Shown: piece after piece, positions 53,684 through 62,375 of the stretch
Numbering within the stretch: position 1 is the first letter of the stretch
Layout of the letters: every line of letters starts with the position of its first letter
Source of the DNA: Dyadobacter linearis
GTDB taxonomy: Bacteria; Bacteroidota; Bacteroidia; Cytophagales; Spirosomataceae
Length of the DNA stretch: 64,000 bases
Direction: 5' to 3'
Assembly (NCBI RefSeq): GCF_907165045.1
Contig: NZ_CAJRAU010000005.1
Coordinates: 434,001 to 498,000, forward strand
Notes under the pieces: generated by a model
What the model saw: only the letters and a program-made list of their open reading frames with translations
Database searches by the model: none
What the model was told of the DNA's origin: nothing
Program-made: the position numbers and the translations under genes

Positions 53684-54921
53684 ATATCGTTCTGGCCAAA
53701 TTAGGCATTAGTCTGCTTTGCGTTCTTGTAATTGTTTTCCTGCTGTTTTTCAAAAACCGGCTGATTACCTGGCTCGATAGAAAATCGGTTGAAAAAACGC
53801 TTCTGATAAGCTGGACAATACTCAGGCTGCTCCCCTTCCTTGCAATCTATATTGTAGCCGGCATGGAAACCACTTCCGACGTGAACGGATTTTGGGACGA
53901 AGGGAGCAAAGCCTCACTCGGTCAGGTTGTTTACAGAGATTTCTGGTCACCTTATTCTCCGTTATATCCGTATTTTTTAGGTATCTGGTTAAAATTCTGG
54001 TTCAATGCCAAAATGATCGTCCTGACGATGGCGGCAATGGACGGTGTTGCATTGTTGCTCAGCTACCACTTTTTCAGGGCTTTTCAATCAAAAGGCAGAC
54101 TACTTTTTTTGTCGATCATATATCTTTTGCTGCCCGGCTCGCTGGTACTCTGCATCGTAGGTGCGCAGGAAGACGTGTGGATGTGGCTTTTTGTAATACT
54201 TGCCTACCTCGTCCGCGAGCGTACTTTGCGGGTTGAATGGTACGCAGTGATTCTTGCGATCGGGCTATTGATGACGAAGGCGATCTTTGTATTGATCCTC
54301 GTGCCGCTTTTTTTAATCGAAAAAGAAAAAATGCGGTTCCTTATTCCGATGGTATTAATAGGAATTGCTTCACTGGCGATATTATACCCGCTGGTAGGCT
54401 GGGAATTCACGCAGCCACTCGACGAAGCGCAAACGTTGCGCGCACCTAATATCCCTTCCATTATCAATCCTTTGTTTCACAACGCAATTGGTGTGGGGGA
54501 AAAGTTCTGGAACTGGATCGGGCTGGTATTGTCTGTGGGCCTCGCTACGCTTGCCGCCTGGCGAATGCGCCACTCCGACTTCCGCATTATGCTTTCGCGC
54601 GTTTGGATCATCTTGTACGCGACAATGATGATCGTGCAGCAAAGTGCTTACAGTAACTATATCTTTCTGTTTCTGTTACCATTGGTTTTTTACACAATCG
54701 ATTGGAAAAACAAAGTGCAGCTAACCCTCTTTTTTGCATACAATGTGCTTTGTGTAGTCCATCCGTCGTTTTGGTGGCGACTGGGCATGCCCTGTTACCT
54801 CACACCTTCCGATACCTCCGCTTCCTCGGACTTATTGCTGGACTATTCCATGCAGGTATCGATTGTGGTACTCACCGGCTATTTTATCTGGCTGGCTTTC
54901 CCGAAGTCAAAAGAAGTTTAA
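53680..54921 (+). CDS. Polytopic membrane protein, GT-C-like, second of a tandem pair
   Basis: A 413-residue polytopic protein, paralogous to the gene before it: a METTSDVNGFWDEG loop, VYRDFWSPYSPLYPYF and CIVGAQEDVWMW. ATG at 53680 overlaps the stop of the first gene (ATGA), which implies translational coupling. The 62-base gap to the MutS-like gene is without a clear terminator. Role unknown; probably a membrane transferase. Confidence 0.72.
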   Translation: MNIVLAKLGISLLCVLVIVFLLFFKNRLITWLDRKSVEKTLLISWTILRLLPFLAIYIVAGMETTSDVNGFWDEGSKASLGQVVYRDFWSPYSPLYPYFLGIWLKFWFNAKMIVLTMAAMDGVALLLSYHFFRAFQSKGRLLFLSIIYLLLPGSLVLCIVGAQEDVWMWLFVILAYLVRERTLRVEWYAVILAIGLLMTKAIFVLILVPLFLIEKEKMRFLIPMVLIGIASLAILYPLVGWEFTQPLDEAQTLRAPNIPSIINPLFHNAIGVGEKFWNWIGLVLSVGLATLAAWRMRHSDFRIMLSRVWIILYATMMIVQQSAYSNYIFLFLLPLVFYTIDWKNKVQLTLFFAYNVLCVVHPSFWWRLGMPCYLTPSDTSASSDLLLDYSMQVSIVVLTGYFIWLAFPKSKEV

Positions 54922-54982
54922 CTTTCTTTAACGCGCCACAAACCCAGCCCGTTTTTACATTTGGAGAACCATACATCTTCAA

Positions 54983-56326
54983 ATGCAACCCGTTGACCAG
55001 CATACACTTTACGAGCTTCAAGTACTTGCCGAGCGGAAAGGCGCATTCAGTGCTTTGCAGTTTTTTGACAAAACCCTCACCCAGGGCGGCAGCGACTACC
55101 TGAAAACCCTGCTTTCCAAACCCCGGTCGACCCTGGCCGAAGTCCAGTCGTTTCAGCAACTCATAAAAACCATTTTAGAAAAACCGGCCACCTGCCTGAT
55201 CGATATTCCCAGGTCGTATATAATGGCGGCAGAGGGATATTCGTCGCTGAGTGTGGCGCATTCCATGTCGCAGGATGCGGTTATGCACTGGCTGGACACG
55301 TTGGTTTATTATATCAAAAGTCCGGAGGAATTTTATCGCATTCAGAGTGGCTTAATGGCGACGCTGAGAATGCTCCGTGCAATGCAGCGAATGCTGGTAA
55401 ATATGCAGGATTCTGTAATACCGCAGGATGCTCAGGATGATGTTCAATTTATCAGCAAATTTCTCTCTACACCCACTATTCGGTCTTTTTTGAAGCAAAA
55501 TGAAAATGATATTGCCAAGACGAAAGTGTTTAGTATTGACTATTATTTCAGGGTTTCAAATGCAAAAGCACTTCGCAGGCTGCTGGACATATTCTATCGT
55601 TTTGACGCGTACCGCTCGATTGCGAAAACTACCGAACTACATAGACTGACTTTTCCCGATTTCGATAACGCTACCCAGAAATTTGCGGCGGCAGGGATCA
55701 AACATCCTTTGATACCAAATGGTATCGCAAATGATATTCATATTGATTTGAATAAAAGTGTGTGCATTATCACCGGCGCCAATACGAGTGGAAAGACTAC
55801 TTTTCTGAAAGCCTGCGGGCTGGCAATATACCTAGCGCACCTGGGCCTACCTGTTCCAGCGACTAATATTACCTTGCCATTCTTCGACAGATTATTCACA
55901 TCCATCCACCTCGCCGACGATCTTACTTCGGGATACAGTCACTTTTACAATGAAATGATGCGGGTAAAAAGTATTGCTGAGGCTTTGCAGCAGGGAGACA
56001 GGTGTTTTGTGTTGGTAGATGAAATTTTTCGGGGTACTAATCAGGAAGATGCATTTCATTGCTCGAAAACGGTACTGGACGGTTTCTGTAAATATCCCGG
56101 CTCTTATTTTATGATTTCAACCCACTTACTGGAACTGGCAGAAGGCTATATGGATGCCGAATTTGCGGTCAACAAGTGCTTTAAAACGACTGTCCTGGGC
56201 GAACAATTTAAAAATTCATTCAAGATAGCAGATGGAATTGCTTACGAAAGAGTGGGCAGCCTTATCATGAATGCAGTTGGTATTACCTCCATTTTCGAAA
56301 AAGCAAAAAGGCTCCCGCAAATGTGA
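54983..56326 (+). CDS. MutS-like ATPase without the mismatch-recognition domain
   Basis: A 447-residue protein with only the core (lever-like helical) and ATPase parts of MutS. Walker A GANTSGKT (K271) and Walker B VLVDEIFRGTNQED (D346, E347) are intact. The N-terminal mismatch-binding domain of MutS is missing, so it is probably not the mismatch sensor. Bacteroidota carry several such MutS-like proteins of unknown role. A hairpin overlaps its stop codon. Confidence 0.88.
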   Translation: MQPVDQHTLYELQVLAERKGAFSALQFFDKTLTQGGSDYLKTLLSKPRSTLAEVQSFQQLIKTILEKPATCLIDIPRSYIMAAEGYSSLSVAHSMSQDAVMHWLDTLVYYIKSPEEFYRIQSGLMATLRMLRAMQRMLVNMQDSVIPQDAQDDVQFISKFLSTPTIRSFLKQNENDIAKTKVFSIDYYFRVSNAKALRRLLDIFYRFDAYRSIAKTTELHRLTFPDFDNATQKFAAAGIKHPLIPNGIANDIHIDLNKSVCIITGANTSGKTTFLKACGLAIYLAHLGLPVPATNITLPFFDRLFTSIHLADDLTSGYSHFYNEMMRVKSIAEALQQGDRCFVLVDEIFRGTNQEDAFHCSKTVLDGFCKYPGSYFMISTHLLELAEGYMDAEFAVNKCFKTTVLGEQFKNSFKIADGIAYERVGSLIMNAVGITSIFEKAKRLPQM

Positions 56327-56334
56327 GAGCCTTT
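56307..56334. terminator. Bidirectional hairpin between convergent genes
   Basis: AAAGGCTC pairs with GAGCCTTT across a 12-base loop. The stem begins inside the MutS-like gene, before its stop codon, and serves serS on the other strand. Confidence 0.6.
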
Positions 56335-56354
56335 CAATATTGTAATTCTTTTTC

Positions 56355-57647
56355 CTATTCAATTGTTTCAAACCCGCAGTAAGGAACTAGTACAGCCGGT
56401 ATTTTGACTGTTCCGTCGGCCTGTTGGTTATTTTCTAAAAGAGCCGCCAGAATACGCGGTAATGCGAGCGCAGAGCCATTTAATGTATGTAAAAGCTGCG
56501 TCTTCTTATCTGCGCCTTTACAGCGAAGTTTCAGCCTGTTTGCCTGGTAAGTTTCGAAATTTGAAACTGAACTACATTCTAGCCAACGCTCCTGCCCGGC
56601 AGACCAAACCTCAAAATCATAGGTCAATGCAGAGGTAAAGCCCATATCACCGCCGCAGAGGCGTAATATCCGGTAGGGAAGTTCCAGTTTGCCCAGCAGG
56701 CTTTTTACGTGCTCTACCATTTCGTCCAAAGCTTTGTAAGACTCCTCAGGTTTATTGATTTGAACAATCTCTACTTTGTCAAACTGGTGCAAACGGTTCA
56801 AGCCACGTACGTGTGCGCCCCAGCTGCCCGCCTCACGCCGGAAGCAAGGAGTATAGGCTACATTTCTGACAGGCAATTCAGTTTCAGCAACGATTACATC
56901 ACGATATAAGTTGGTAACAGGTACTTCTGCCGTCGGTATCAGATAAAGATCGTCCTGCGCGTCGTGGTACATTTGACCTTCTTTATCGGGTAATTGGCCA
57001 GTCGCAAATCCGGAATCTGCATTCACGACAATGGGAGGCTGCACTTCTGTATATCCCGCCTTGCCCGCCTCATCCAGAAAAAAGGCGATCATCGCACGCT
57101 GTAACCTTGCAGCCTTCCCCTTGTAAACTGGAAAACCTGCGCCGGCAATCTTGTTTCCCAGTTCAAAATCAATGATCGGTGCCTGGTTTTTACCCAGCTT
57201 TTTAATCAATTCCCAATGCGGAAGTGCACCCTGGTGAAGGGTTGGCTTAGCACCTTCTTCCAGAATATTCACATTATCCTCGGCAGTTCTTCCCTCAGGA
57301 ACACTGCTGTGCGGGAGGTTAGGCAACTTAACCAGCTCGTCCAATAATTCAGCCTCGATGGTCTTATGCGATTCGTCCAGTGATTTCGACCGTTCTTTTA
57401 GGGTAGCTGTCACTGCTTTCGCCTCCTCGGCTTCGCTTTGCTTTCCAGCCTTCATCAAGCCGCCGATCTCTTTGGCTTTGTTGTTTGAAGCAGCCAGAAC
57501 GTCGTCAAGCTCCTGCTGCACTTCCCGCCTTCTTTTGTCAAGATCGATAATGCGGTCAACAGCTTGTTCTGCGTCCTTGAAATGCTTTTTGGTCAATCCA
57601 GCGATTGTGAAATCCCTGTTTTCGCGAATAAAATTGGTTTGTAACAT
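56355..57647 (-). CDS. serS: Serine--tRNA ligase
   Basis: A 430-residue class II aminoacyl-tRNA synthetase. The N-terminal helical arm, a long coiled coil (about 30-100), precedes the catalytic core. Motifs 2 (CFRREAGSWGAHVRGLNRLHQF) and 3 (LNGSALALPRILAALLEN) are intact. The ATG at 57647 gives the standard start MLQTNFIRENRD; the one at 57674 adds nine non-conserved residues. Confidence 0.97.
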   Translation of the reverse strand: MLQTNFIRENRDFTIAGLTKKHFKDAEQAVDRIIDLDKRRREVQQELDDVLAASNNKAKEIGGLMKAGKQSEAEEAKAVTATLKERSKSLDESHKTIEAELLDELVKLPNLPHSSVPEGRTAEDNVNILEEGAKPTLHQGALPHWELIKKLGKNQAPIIDFELGNKIAGAGFPVYKGKAARLQRAMIAFFLDEAGKAGYTEVQPPIVVNADSGFATGQLPDKEGQMYHDAQDDLYLIPTAEVPVTNLYRDVIVAETELPVRNVAYTPCFRREAGSWGAHVRGLNRLHQFDKVEIVQINKPEESYKALDEMVEHVKSLLGKLELPYRILRLCGGDMGFTSALTYDFEVWSAGQERWLECSSVSNFETYQANRLKLRCKGADKKTQLLHTLNGSALALPRILAALLENNQQADGTVKIPAVLVPYCGFETIE

Positions 57648-57702
57648 CTTTATGTTGCTGTCTGCTTTTGGCAAACAACTTTAATGATTTAAAACTAATA
57701 GA

Positions 57703-59061
57703 TCAGGGAGCAGTAAAAATGTCTTTCATCGCATCCTCGTAATAAAACAGGCGCTCGTTCAGCACATTTAGCGCCTCAGCCTTGTATTTAGAGTGAATAA
57801 GCAACGAAAGGTTGTGCTCGGAAGCGCCGTACGAAATCATTCGTATTGGAATATGTTTCAAAGCATCGAGCACTTTTAATGCGATTCCTTCTTTATCCGC
57901 ACTGAAATTTCCGACAATGCAAATGATATTCTGATCCAGATCGTGTTCTTCCAGATCTGCAAATTCCTTTAAATCTGCGCTGATCTTTTCAAGGTGTTCC
58001 GAGTTATCGATGGTAACAGATACAGAAACCTCGGAAGTTGTGATCATATCAACCGGCGTTTTGTATTTCTCAAATACCTCAAATACCCTGCGAAGAAATC
58101 CGTAAGCATTCAGCATACGGGTCGAATGAATGTAAATCGCTGTGATATTGTCCTTTGCAGCAATCGCCTTGATCTCCCTGTCAGAAGTCTGGTTTGCAAT
58201 CAGGGTTCCTGGTGCCTCCGGCTGCATTGTGTTTTTCAGACGAACCGGCACACTCCTCAGCTTAGCCGGCGTAATCGTGCTCGGATGCAGAATTTTCGCG
58301 CCAAAATAAGCAAGTTCAGCAGCTTCTTCAAAAGTAAGCTCACGGATCGGGAATGTGCGTTTTACGATCCTCGGATCATTATTATGCATTCCGTCAATAT
58401 CTGTCCAGATCTGAATTTCGTCAGCACGGATCGCACCGCCGATCAGTGACGCGGTATAATCAGAACCTCCTCTTTTCAAATTATCCACTTCTTCACGCGG
58501 GTTCCGGCAAATGAATCCCTGCGTAATGATAGTCTGCTTGTCGGAATACTGGCTCAGGATAGTAACCAGCTTTTCTTCGATAGTCGCCAGTTCGGGTTCT
58601 CCGTCTGCGTCTATACGCATGAAATCGAGTGCTGATAACAAAACCGAGCTATCCCCTTTTTCATCCAGATAAGCCTGAAACATTTTCGTGCTCAATATCT
58701 CTCCTTCCGCAACCAGTTCTTTGTCCTGCTTGGTGGTGAAAGGTTTGATCCCTACCAACGATTTAATATATCCGAATTCAGTATCGACGATCTCCTGCCC
58801 TTTCTGCAATCCTTCCGGCGTGGCGTAAAGCTCCTTGATAAAAAGACTATAATGCGTTTTCAGATCGTCGAGCAAAACCGCAGCTTTTGCGTCGTCGAAT
58901 GCTTTTACAGCCTCACCAATTGCAATCAATGCATTGGTAGAACCCGACAACGCTGATAAAACAACTATTTTACGATTGGGATCGCTGTTGAGAAGTTCTC
59001 TGATCGAATGCATACGTTCAGGCTTTCCAACCGAAGTGCCGCCAAATTTCCAGACTTGCAT
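57703..59061 (-). CDS. lysC: Aspartate kinase
   Basis: A 452-residue enzyme phosphorylating aspartate, the first step to lysine, threonine and methionine. The N-terminal KFGGTSVG and the GGSDYTASLIG and DIDGMHNNDPR segments mark the kinase. Two ACT domains follow (STRMLNAYGFLRRVFEVFEK and the FSADKEGIALKVLDAL segment) for feedback control by end products. No homoserine dehydrogenase is fused. An 8-bp tandem repeat lies directly upstream. Confidence 0.95.
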   Translation of the reverse strand: MQVWKFGGTSVGKPERMHSIRELLNSDPNRKIVVLSALSGSTNALIAIGEAVKAFDDAKAAVLLDDLKTHYSLFIKELYATPEGLQKGQEIVDTEFGYIKSLVGIKPFTTKQDKELVAEGEILSTKMFQAYLDEKGDSSVLLSALDFMRIDADGEPELATIEEKLVTILSQYSDKQTIITQGFICRNPREEVDNLKRGGSDYTASLIGGAIRADEIQIWTDIDGMHNNDPRIVKRTFPIRELTFEEAAELAYFGAKILHPSTITPAKLRSVPVRLKNTMQPEAPGTLIANQTSDREIKAIAAKDNITAIYIHSTRMLNAYGFLRRVFEVFEKYKTPVDMITTSEVSVSVTIDNSEHLEKISADLKEFADLEEHDLDQNIICIVGNFSADKEGIALKVLDALKHIPIRMISYGASEHNLSLLIHSKYKAEALNVLNERLFYYEDAMKDIFTAP

Positions 59062-59066
59062 ATTAA

Positions 59067-59104
59067 TGAATTGTGAATGATTGAATGACTGAATAAGTGA
59101 ATGT
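59067..59104. repeat. Imperfect 8-bp TGAATGAN tandem repeat before lysC
   Basis: TGAAT recurs at 59067, 59074, 59082, 59090 and 59098, steps of 7, 8, 8 and 8 bp. It begins five bases upstream of the lysC start and lies in its leader or promoter. Confidence 0.65.
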
Positions 59105-59180
59105 TTGGGTGCCGCGGTGATCGAGATTGGTCAAGTTAGTCGCGTGTGGTTCGGAATTGTTTTTTGATACTTAATAAAAA

Positions 59181-59240
59181 TGACCAAACCTGACAACAAA
59201 TGACAATACTTGACTACAACTGACTATAAATGACAATACT
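59181..59240. repeat. 10-bp-period TGAC array between lysC and ribH
   Basis: TGAC recurs at 59181, 59191, 59201, 59211, 59221 and 59231, exactly every 10 bp. The unit is TGAC followed by A-rich sequence, the same type as the right half of the array at 12141-12240. It ends in the ribH stop codon. Between it and lysC a degenerate GGTCAAGTTAGTC could be a remnant of the inverted half. Confidence 0.8.
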
Positions 59241-59751
59241 AGCCCCGCTTGACTGATCCTTTGGTGATTTGCGAATACAATCCCAGCATTTTGATCGCTG
59301 TAATCGCTGCCTCGTCTCCTTTGTTTCCGTGAATACCGCCGGCCCTGTCCACGGCTTGTTGCATGGTATTGGGAGTCAGTACACCGAAGATTACCGGTTT
59401 GTTTGTTTTTAAACTCAAATTGGTAATTCCCTGAGAAACAGAATGATTAATATAATCGTTATGTTTGGTTTCACCCTGAATTACGACTCCGAGGGCAATT
59501 ACCGCATCTATGTCTTCCCGCTGTGCAAACCACTGCGAACCTAATGTCAACTCGAAACTGCCTGGAACGTTGCCTCTTTCGATATTCTCAGGCTTGGCGC
59601 CATACTGTACCAGGGTCTGATATGCACCTTCGAAAAGCTTTTCCGTGACTTCGGAGTTCCACTCTGCCACCAGAATAGCGAAGCGTTTTGTTGCGATATC
59701 CGGAAGGTCCGCCGTATTGAACACACTTAAATTTTTGTCCGCACTTGACAT
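59239..59751 (-). CDS. ribH: 6,7-dimethyl-8-ribityllumazine synthase
   Basis: A 170-residue enzyme of riboflavin synthesis that condenses the pyrimidine intermediate with 3,4-dihydroxy-2-butanone phosphate and assembles into hollow shells. VAEWNSEVTEKLFEGA, VPGSFELTLGSQ, IALGVVIQGETKHNDYI and FGVLTPNTMQQAVDRAGG are the family motifs. It lies between the TPR gene and lysC. Other rib genes are not in the window. Confidence 0.96.
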   Translation of the reverse strand: MSSADKNLSVFNTADLPDIATKRFAILVAEWNSEVTEKLFEGAYQTLVQYGAKPENIERGNVPGSFELTLGSQWFAQREDIDAVIALGVVIQGETKHNDYINHSVSQGITNLSLKTNKPVIFGVLTPNTMQQAVDRAGGIHGNKGDEAAITAIKMLGLYSQITKGSVKRG

Positions 59752-59783
59752 TGATTTTTGTTTTAAATCTTTGAGTAAAATGA

Positions 59784-59821
59784 ATAAAAAAAGGATAAAA
59801 CCATGTCGGCTTTATCCTTTT
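59784..59821 (-). terminator. Terminator of the TPR-protein gene
   Basis: A perfect 11-bp stem (AAAAGGATAAA with its complement) and an 11-base loop. A run of T follows on the minus strand. Confidence 0.75.
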
Positions 59822-59843
59822 GCAGAACAGAATGGTTTAACCA

Positions 59844-60545
59844 TTATTTGCCGACCTGTCCTTCTAATAATCCCATGTATTTCTTAGCATTCACCACTTC
59901 CGACGAAAGCGGGAATTCTTCGATAACACGTTTATACGTTGCGATCGCATCAGCAGGCTTACTTGCTTTTTCCTGAGCCAGGGCAAGCTTCATTAAATAT
60001 ACCGGCGTGAAATATTCGTTTTTCTCGTAGTCTGACGCTTTTTGATAATATGAAATAGCGTCAGCCGGGAGGTTTTTTTCAAAGTAAGCATCACCAATCA
60101 GTGATTGCGCGCGGGCCTGGATCAACAGGTCAGAAGAGCTGAAAGATTTCAGGTGACTGATCGCGTCGTCATATTTTCCTTGTTTGAGCAAGGCAACACC
60201 AGCATAGAAATTCGCCAGGTTACTAGCGTCAGTTCCTTTATAACTATCGGCGATAGAAAGAAGACCTTCATTTCCACCACTTCCATTCAATGCTTTTTGG
60301 AGCGAATCGGCTTCAAAATCGTATACAACACTTGCAAGCGCGTTTTGAGCAGTTCCTTCCTGGCCATCGATATAAAAGCGATATCCTGCAAAACCAATGA
60401 TTGCAACCAATATCGCCCCAACAATTCCTAAAACTATTTTGCGGTTCTTGATAAAGAAAGCCTCTGCCTTATTAATCTGGCCAGCTAAAGCTTCCGGAGT
60501 TTCAATTATTTCCAGCCCAGCCTCGTCCGCGTTTTTCTTGCTCAT
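59844..60545 (-). CDS. TPR-repeat protein with one membrane helix, YfgM-like
   Basis: A 233-residue protein: short cytosolic N-terminus, one membrane helix at about 37-58, and TPR-like helical repeats outside (LKSFSSSDLLIQARAQSLIGDAYFEK..., YKRVIEEFPLSSEVVNAKKYMGLLEG). The layout matches YfgM-type ancillary proteins associated with the Sec translocon and outer-membrane assembly; the role here is inferred. ATG at 60545 removes a non-conserved 23-residue extension. Confidence 0.82.
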   Translation of the reverse strand: MSKKNADEAGLEIIETPEALAGQINKAEAFFIKNRKIVLGIVGAILVAIIGFAGYRFYIDGQEGTAQNALASVVYDFEADSLQKALNGSGGNEGLLSIADSYKGTDASNLANFYAGVALLKQGKYDDAISHLKSFSSSDLLIQARAQSLIGDAYFEKNLPADAISYYQKASDYEKNEYFTPVYLMKLALAQEKASKPADAIATYKRVIEEFPLSSEVVNAKKYMGLLEGQVGK

Positions 60546-60569
60546 ATTAATTAATTCAATTTTGGAGTG

Positions 60570-60602
60570 CAAAGTTATGAAAACTTTATTAAGTCGAAAC
60601 AA
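60570..60602 (-). promoter_or_regulatory. Promoter of the TPR-protein gene
   Basis: On the minus strand TTG, a 22-nt spacer and TAACTTTG fit the Bacteroidota pattern, 24 bp before the ATG. Confidence 0.45.
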
Positions 60603-60722
60603 GTTGCTGTACAATTCTTTGCATTCAATCCGGCCGAAAATAGCGGCTACCCACGCTATGATAAATTTATGATATAGGTTAGTCCTTTAAATAAACAAAA
60701 ACCACACTGCGCTAAATGCAAA

Positions 60723-60752
60723 AAGCGTGAAAGTACAGATACCTTCACGCTT
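60723..60752 (-). terminator. Terminator of glyA
   Basis: AAGCGTGAA and TTCACGCTT form a nine-bp stem that can extend with one mismatch. TTTTTG follows on the minus strand. It lies about 20 bp after the glyA stop. Confidence 0.7.
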
Positions 60753-60773
60753 CCACTTATCAACTTTACAATA

Positions 60774-62078
60774 TTAACTATATAGCGGGAATTGTTTCAT
60801 CCAGTTATTCACCTCTCCTTTTACAGAAGCGATTTTAGAATCGTTATCGTGATTAACCAAAACAGTATCCAGCAGATCCACAATGCGCTCCATATCCGAC
60901 TCCATGAGCCCGCGGGTTGTCATCGCGGCCGTTCCGACACGGATACCAGAAGTAACCATTGGAGATTTGTCATCAAACGGTACCATATTCTTGTTAATCG
61001 TAATATCAGCCTTGATCAAAGTATTTTCAGCCAATTTACCAGTCAGCCCTGAATCGATGCCGTTCTTAGTGCGCAAATCGATCAACATGAGGTGATTATC
61101 AGTTCCGCCTGAAATAATGCGGTATCCTTTTTCAACAAAAGCTTTCGCCATTGCCTGCGCATTTCTGGTAACCTGCGTTGCGTAGTTATAATATCCTTCG
61201 CTCAAAGCTTCGCCAAATGCAACTGCCTTTGCGGCTATTATATGTTCCAGCGGACCCCCCTGGGTGCCAGGGAAAACACCCGAATCCAGCAACGAAGACA
61301 TTGTTCTTAGCTGTCCTTTCTGTGTTTTAATTCCAAATGGGTTTTCAAAATCATTGCGCATCATAATCACCCCGCCTCTTGGGCCGCGAAGTGTTTTGTG
61401 TGTAGTAGTGGTAACAATATGGCAGTGATCAAACGGATCGTTTAACAGTCCTTTCGCGATCAGTCCTGCCGGGTGAGCTATATCAGCCATTAAAAGTGCG
61501 CCGATCTGGTCAGCGATATTTCTCAGGCGCTCATAATCCCAGTCGCGGCTGTATGCAGAAGCTCCGCATATCAATAGTTTCGGACGCTCTTTCAATGCTG
61601 TTTCCTCGACTTTATCCCAGTTGATCAAACCTGTTTCAGCTTCGACGCCGTAGAAAATAGGCTGGAAATATTTACCTGAAATGTTGACTGGTGAACCGTG
61701 GGTAAGGTGACCTCCGTGTGCCAGGTTGAAGCCCATAATTTTATCACCCGGATTCAGACAGGCCAGAAAAACTGCTGTATTAGCCTGCGCACCTGAATGC
61801 GGCTGAACATTTGCCCAGGTAGCCCCGAAAAGTTCTTTCAAACGATCGATCGCAATCTGCTCAATTTCGTCGACTACCTCGCATCCACCGTAGTAGCGTT
61901 TTCCTGGCAAACCTTCGGCATATTTATTAGTCAAAACGCTGCCGGAAGCTTCCATCACCTGACGGGAAGTAAAGTTTTCAGAAGCAATAAGCTCGATACC
62001 GGATTCCTGACGATATTTCTCTCTGTTGATCAGATCGAAAATGGTGGTGTCACGTTCAACGCTGGTGATGGTAGACAT
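60774..62078 (-). CDS. glyA: Serine hydroxymethyltransferase
   Basis: A 434-residue PLP enzyme converting serine and tetrahydrofolate to glycine and methylene-tetrahydrofolate, the main one-carbon source. [19 protein letters not shown] and the PLP-lysine motif [14 protein letters not shown] are present. Length and order match bacterial SHMT. A promoter and a terminator bracket it, so it is probably a single-gene transcript. Confidence 0.97.
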   Translation of the reverse strand: MSTITSVERDTTIFDLINREKYRQESGIELIASENFTSRQVMEASGSVLTNKYAEGLPGKRYYGGCEVVDEIEQIAIDRLKELFGATWANVQPHSGAQANTAVFLACLNPGDKIMGFNLAHGGHLTHGSPVNISGKYFQPIFYGVEAETGLINWDKVEETALKERPKLLICGASAYSRDWDYERLRNIADQIGALLMADIAHPAGLIAKGLLNDPFDHCHIVTTTTHKTLRGPRGGVIMMRNDFENPFGIKTQKGQLRTMSSLLDSGVFPGTQGGPLEHIIAAKAVAFGEALSEGYYNYATQVTRNAQAMAKAFVEKGYRIISGGTDNHLMLIDLRTKNGIDSGLTGKLAENTLIKADITINKNMVPFDDKSPMVTSGIRVGTAAMTTRGLMESDMERIVDLLDTVLVNHDNDSKIASVKGEVNNWMKQFPLYS

Positions 62079-62113
62079 GAGTGTATTTTTATGATATGGA
62101 CTGAAAGATGCCG

Positions 62114-62144
62114 CAAAAATACGAGCATTTATTTCGTAATGAAA
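62114..62144 (-). promoter_or_regulatory. Promoter of glyA
   Basis: On the minus strand TTTC, a 19-nt spacer and TATTTTTG, 35 bp before the ATG, fit the consensus with one mismatch. Confidence 0.55.
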
Positions 62145-62246
62145 TAATAAGGCTTACTTTATGTTCCCGGTGATTTAGCTGATCGATCAATTGCCTATAT
62201 TTCGCTTGAAGCAGTATTTTTAAGTAAAAAGATGTTTTTAAATTAT

Positions 62247-62278
62247 TTTAAGAATATCAGCTTTGTGTCGTAGTTTTG
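62247..62278 (+). promoter_or_regulatory. Promoter of nagB
   Basis: TTTA, a 20-nt spacer and TAGTTTTG fit the Bacteroidota pattern. The leader to the ATG is about 90 nt, long enough for some regulation. Confidence 0.5.
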
Positions 62279-62375
62279 CGTCCAAATATTGTTGCGTGGT
62301 CGTGCACTTACACGAAAATGCTGTAAATTCCCGCCCTGTCTATTCTAGAACTCTTATAAAATAAAACAAGGAAAC

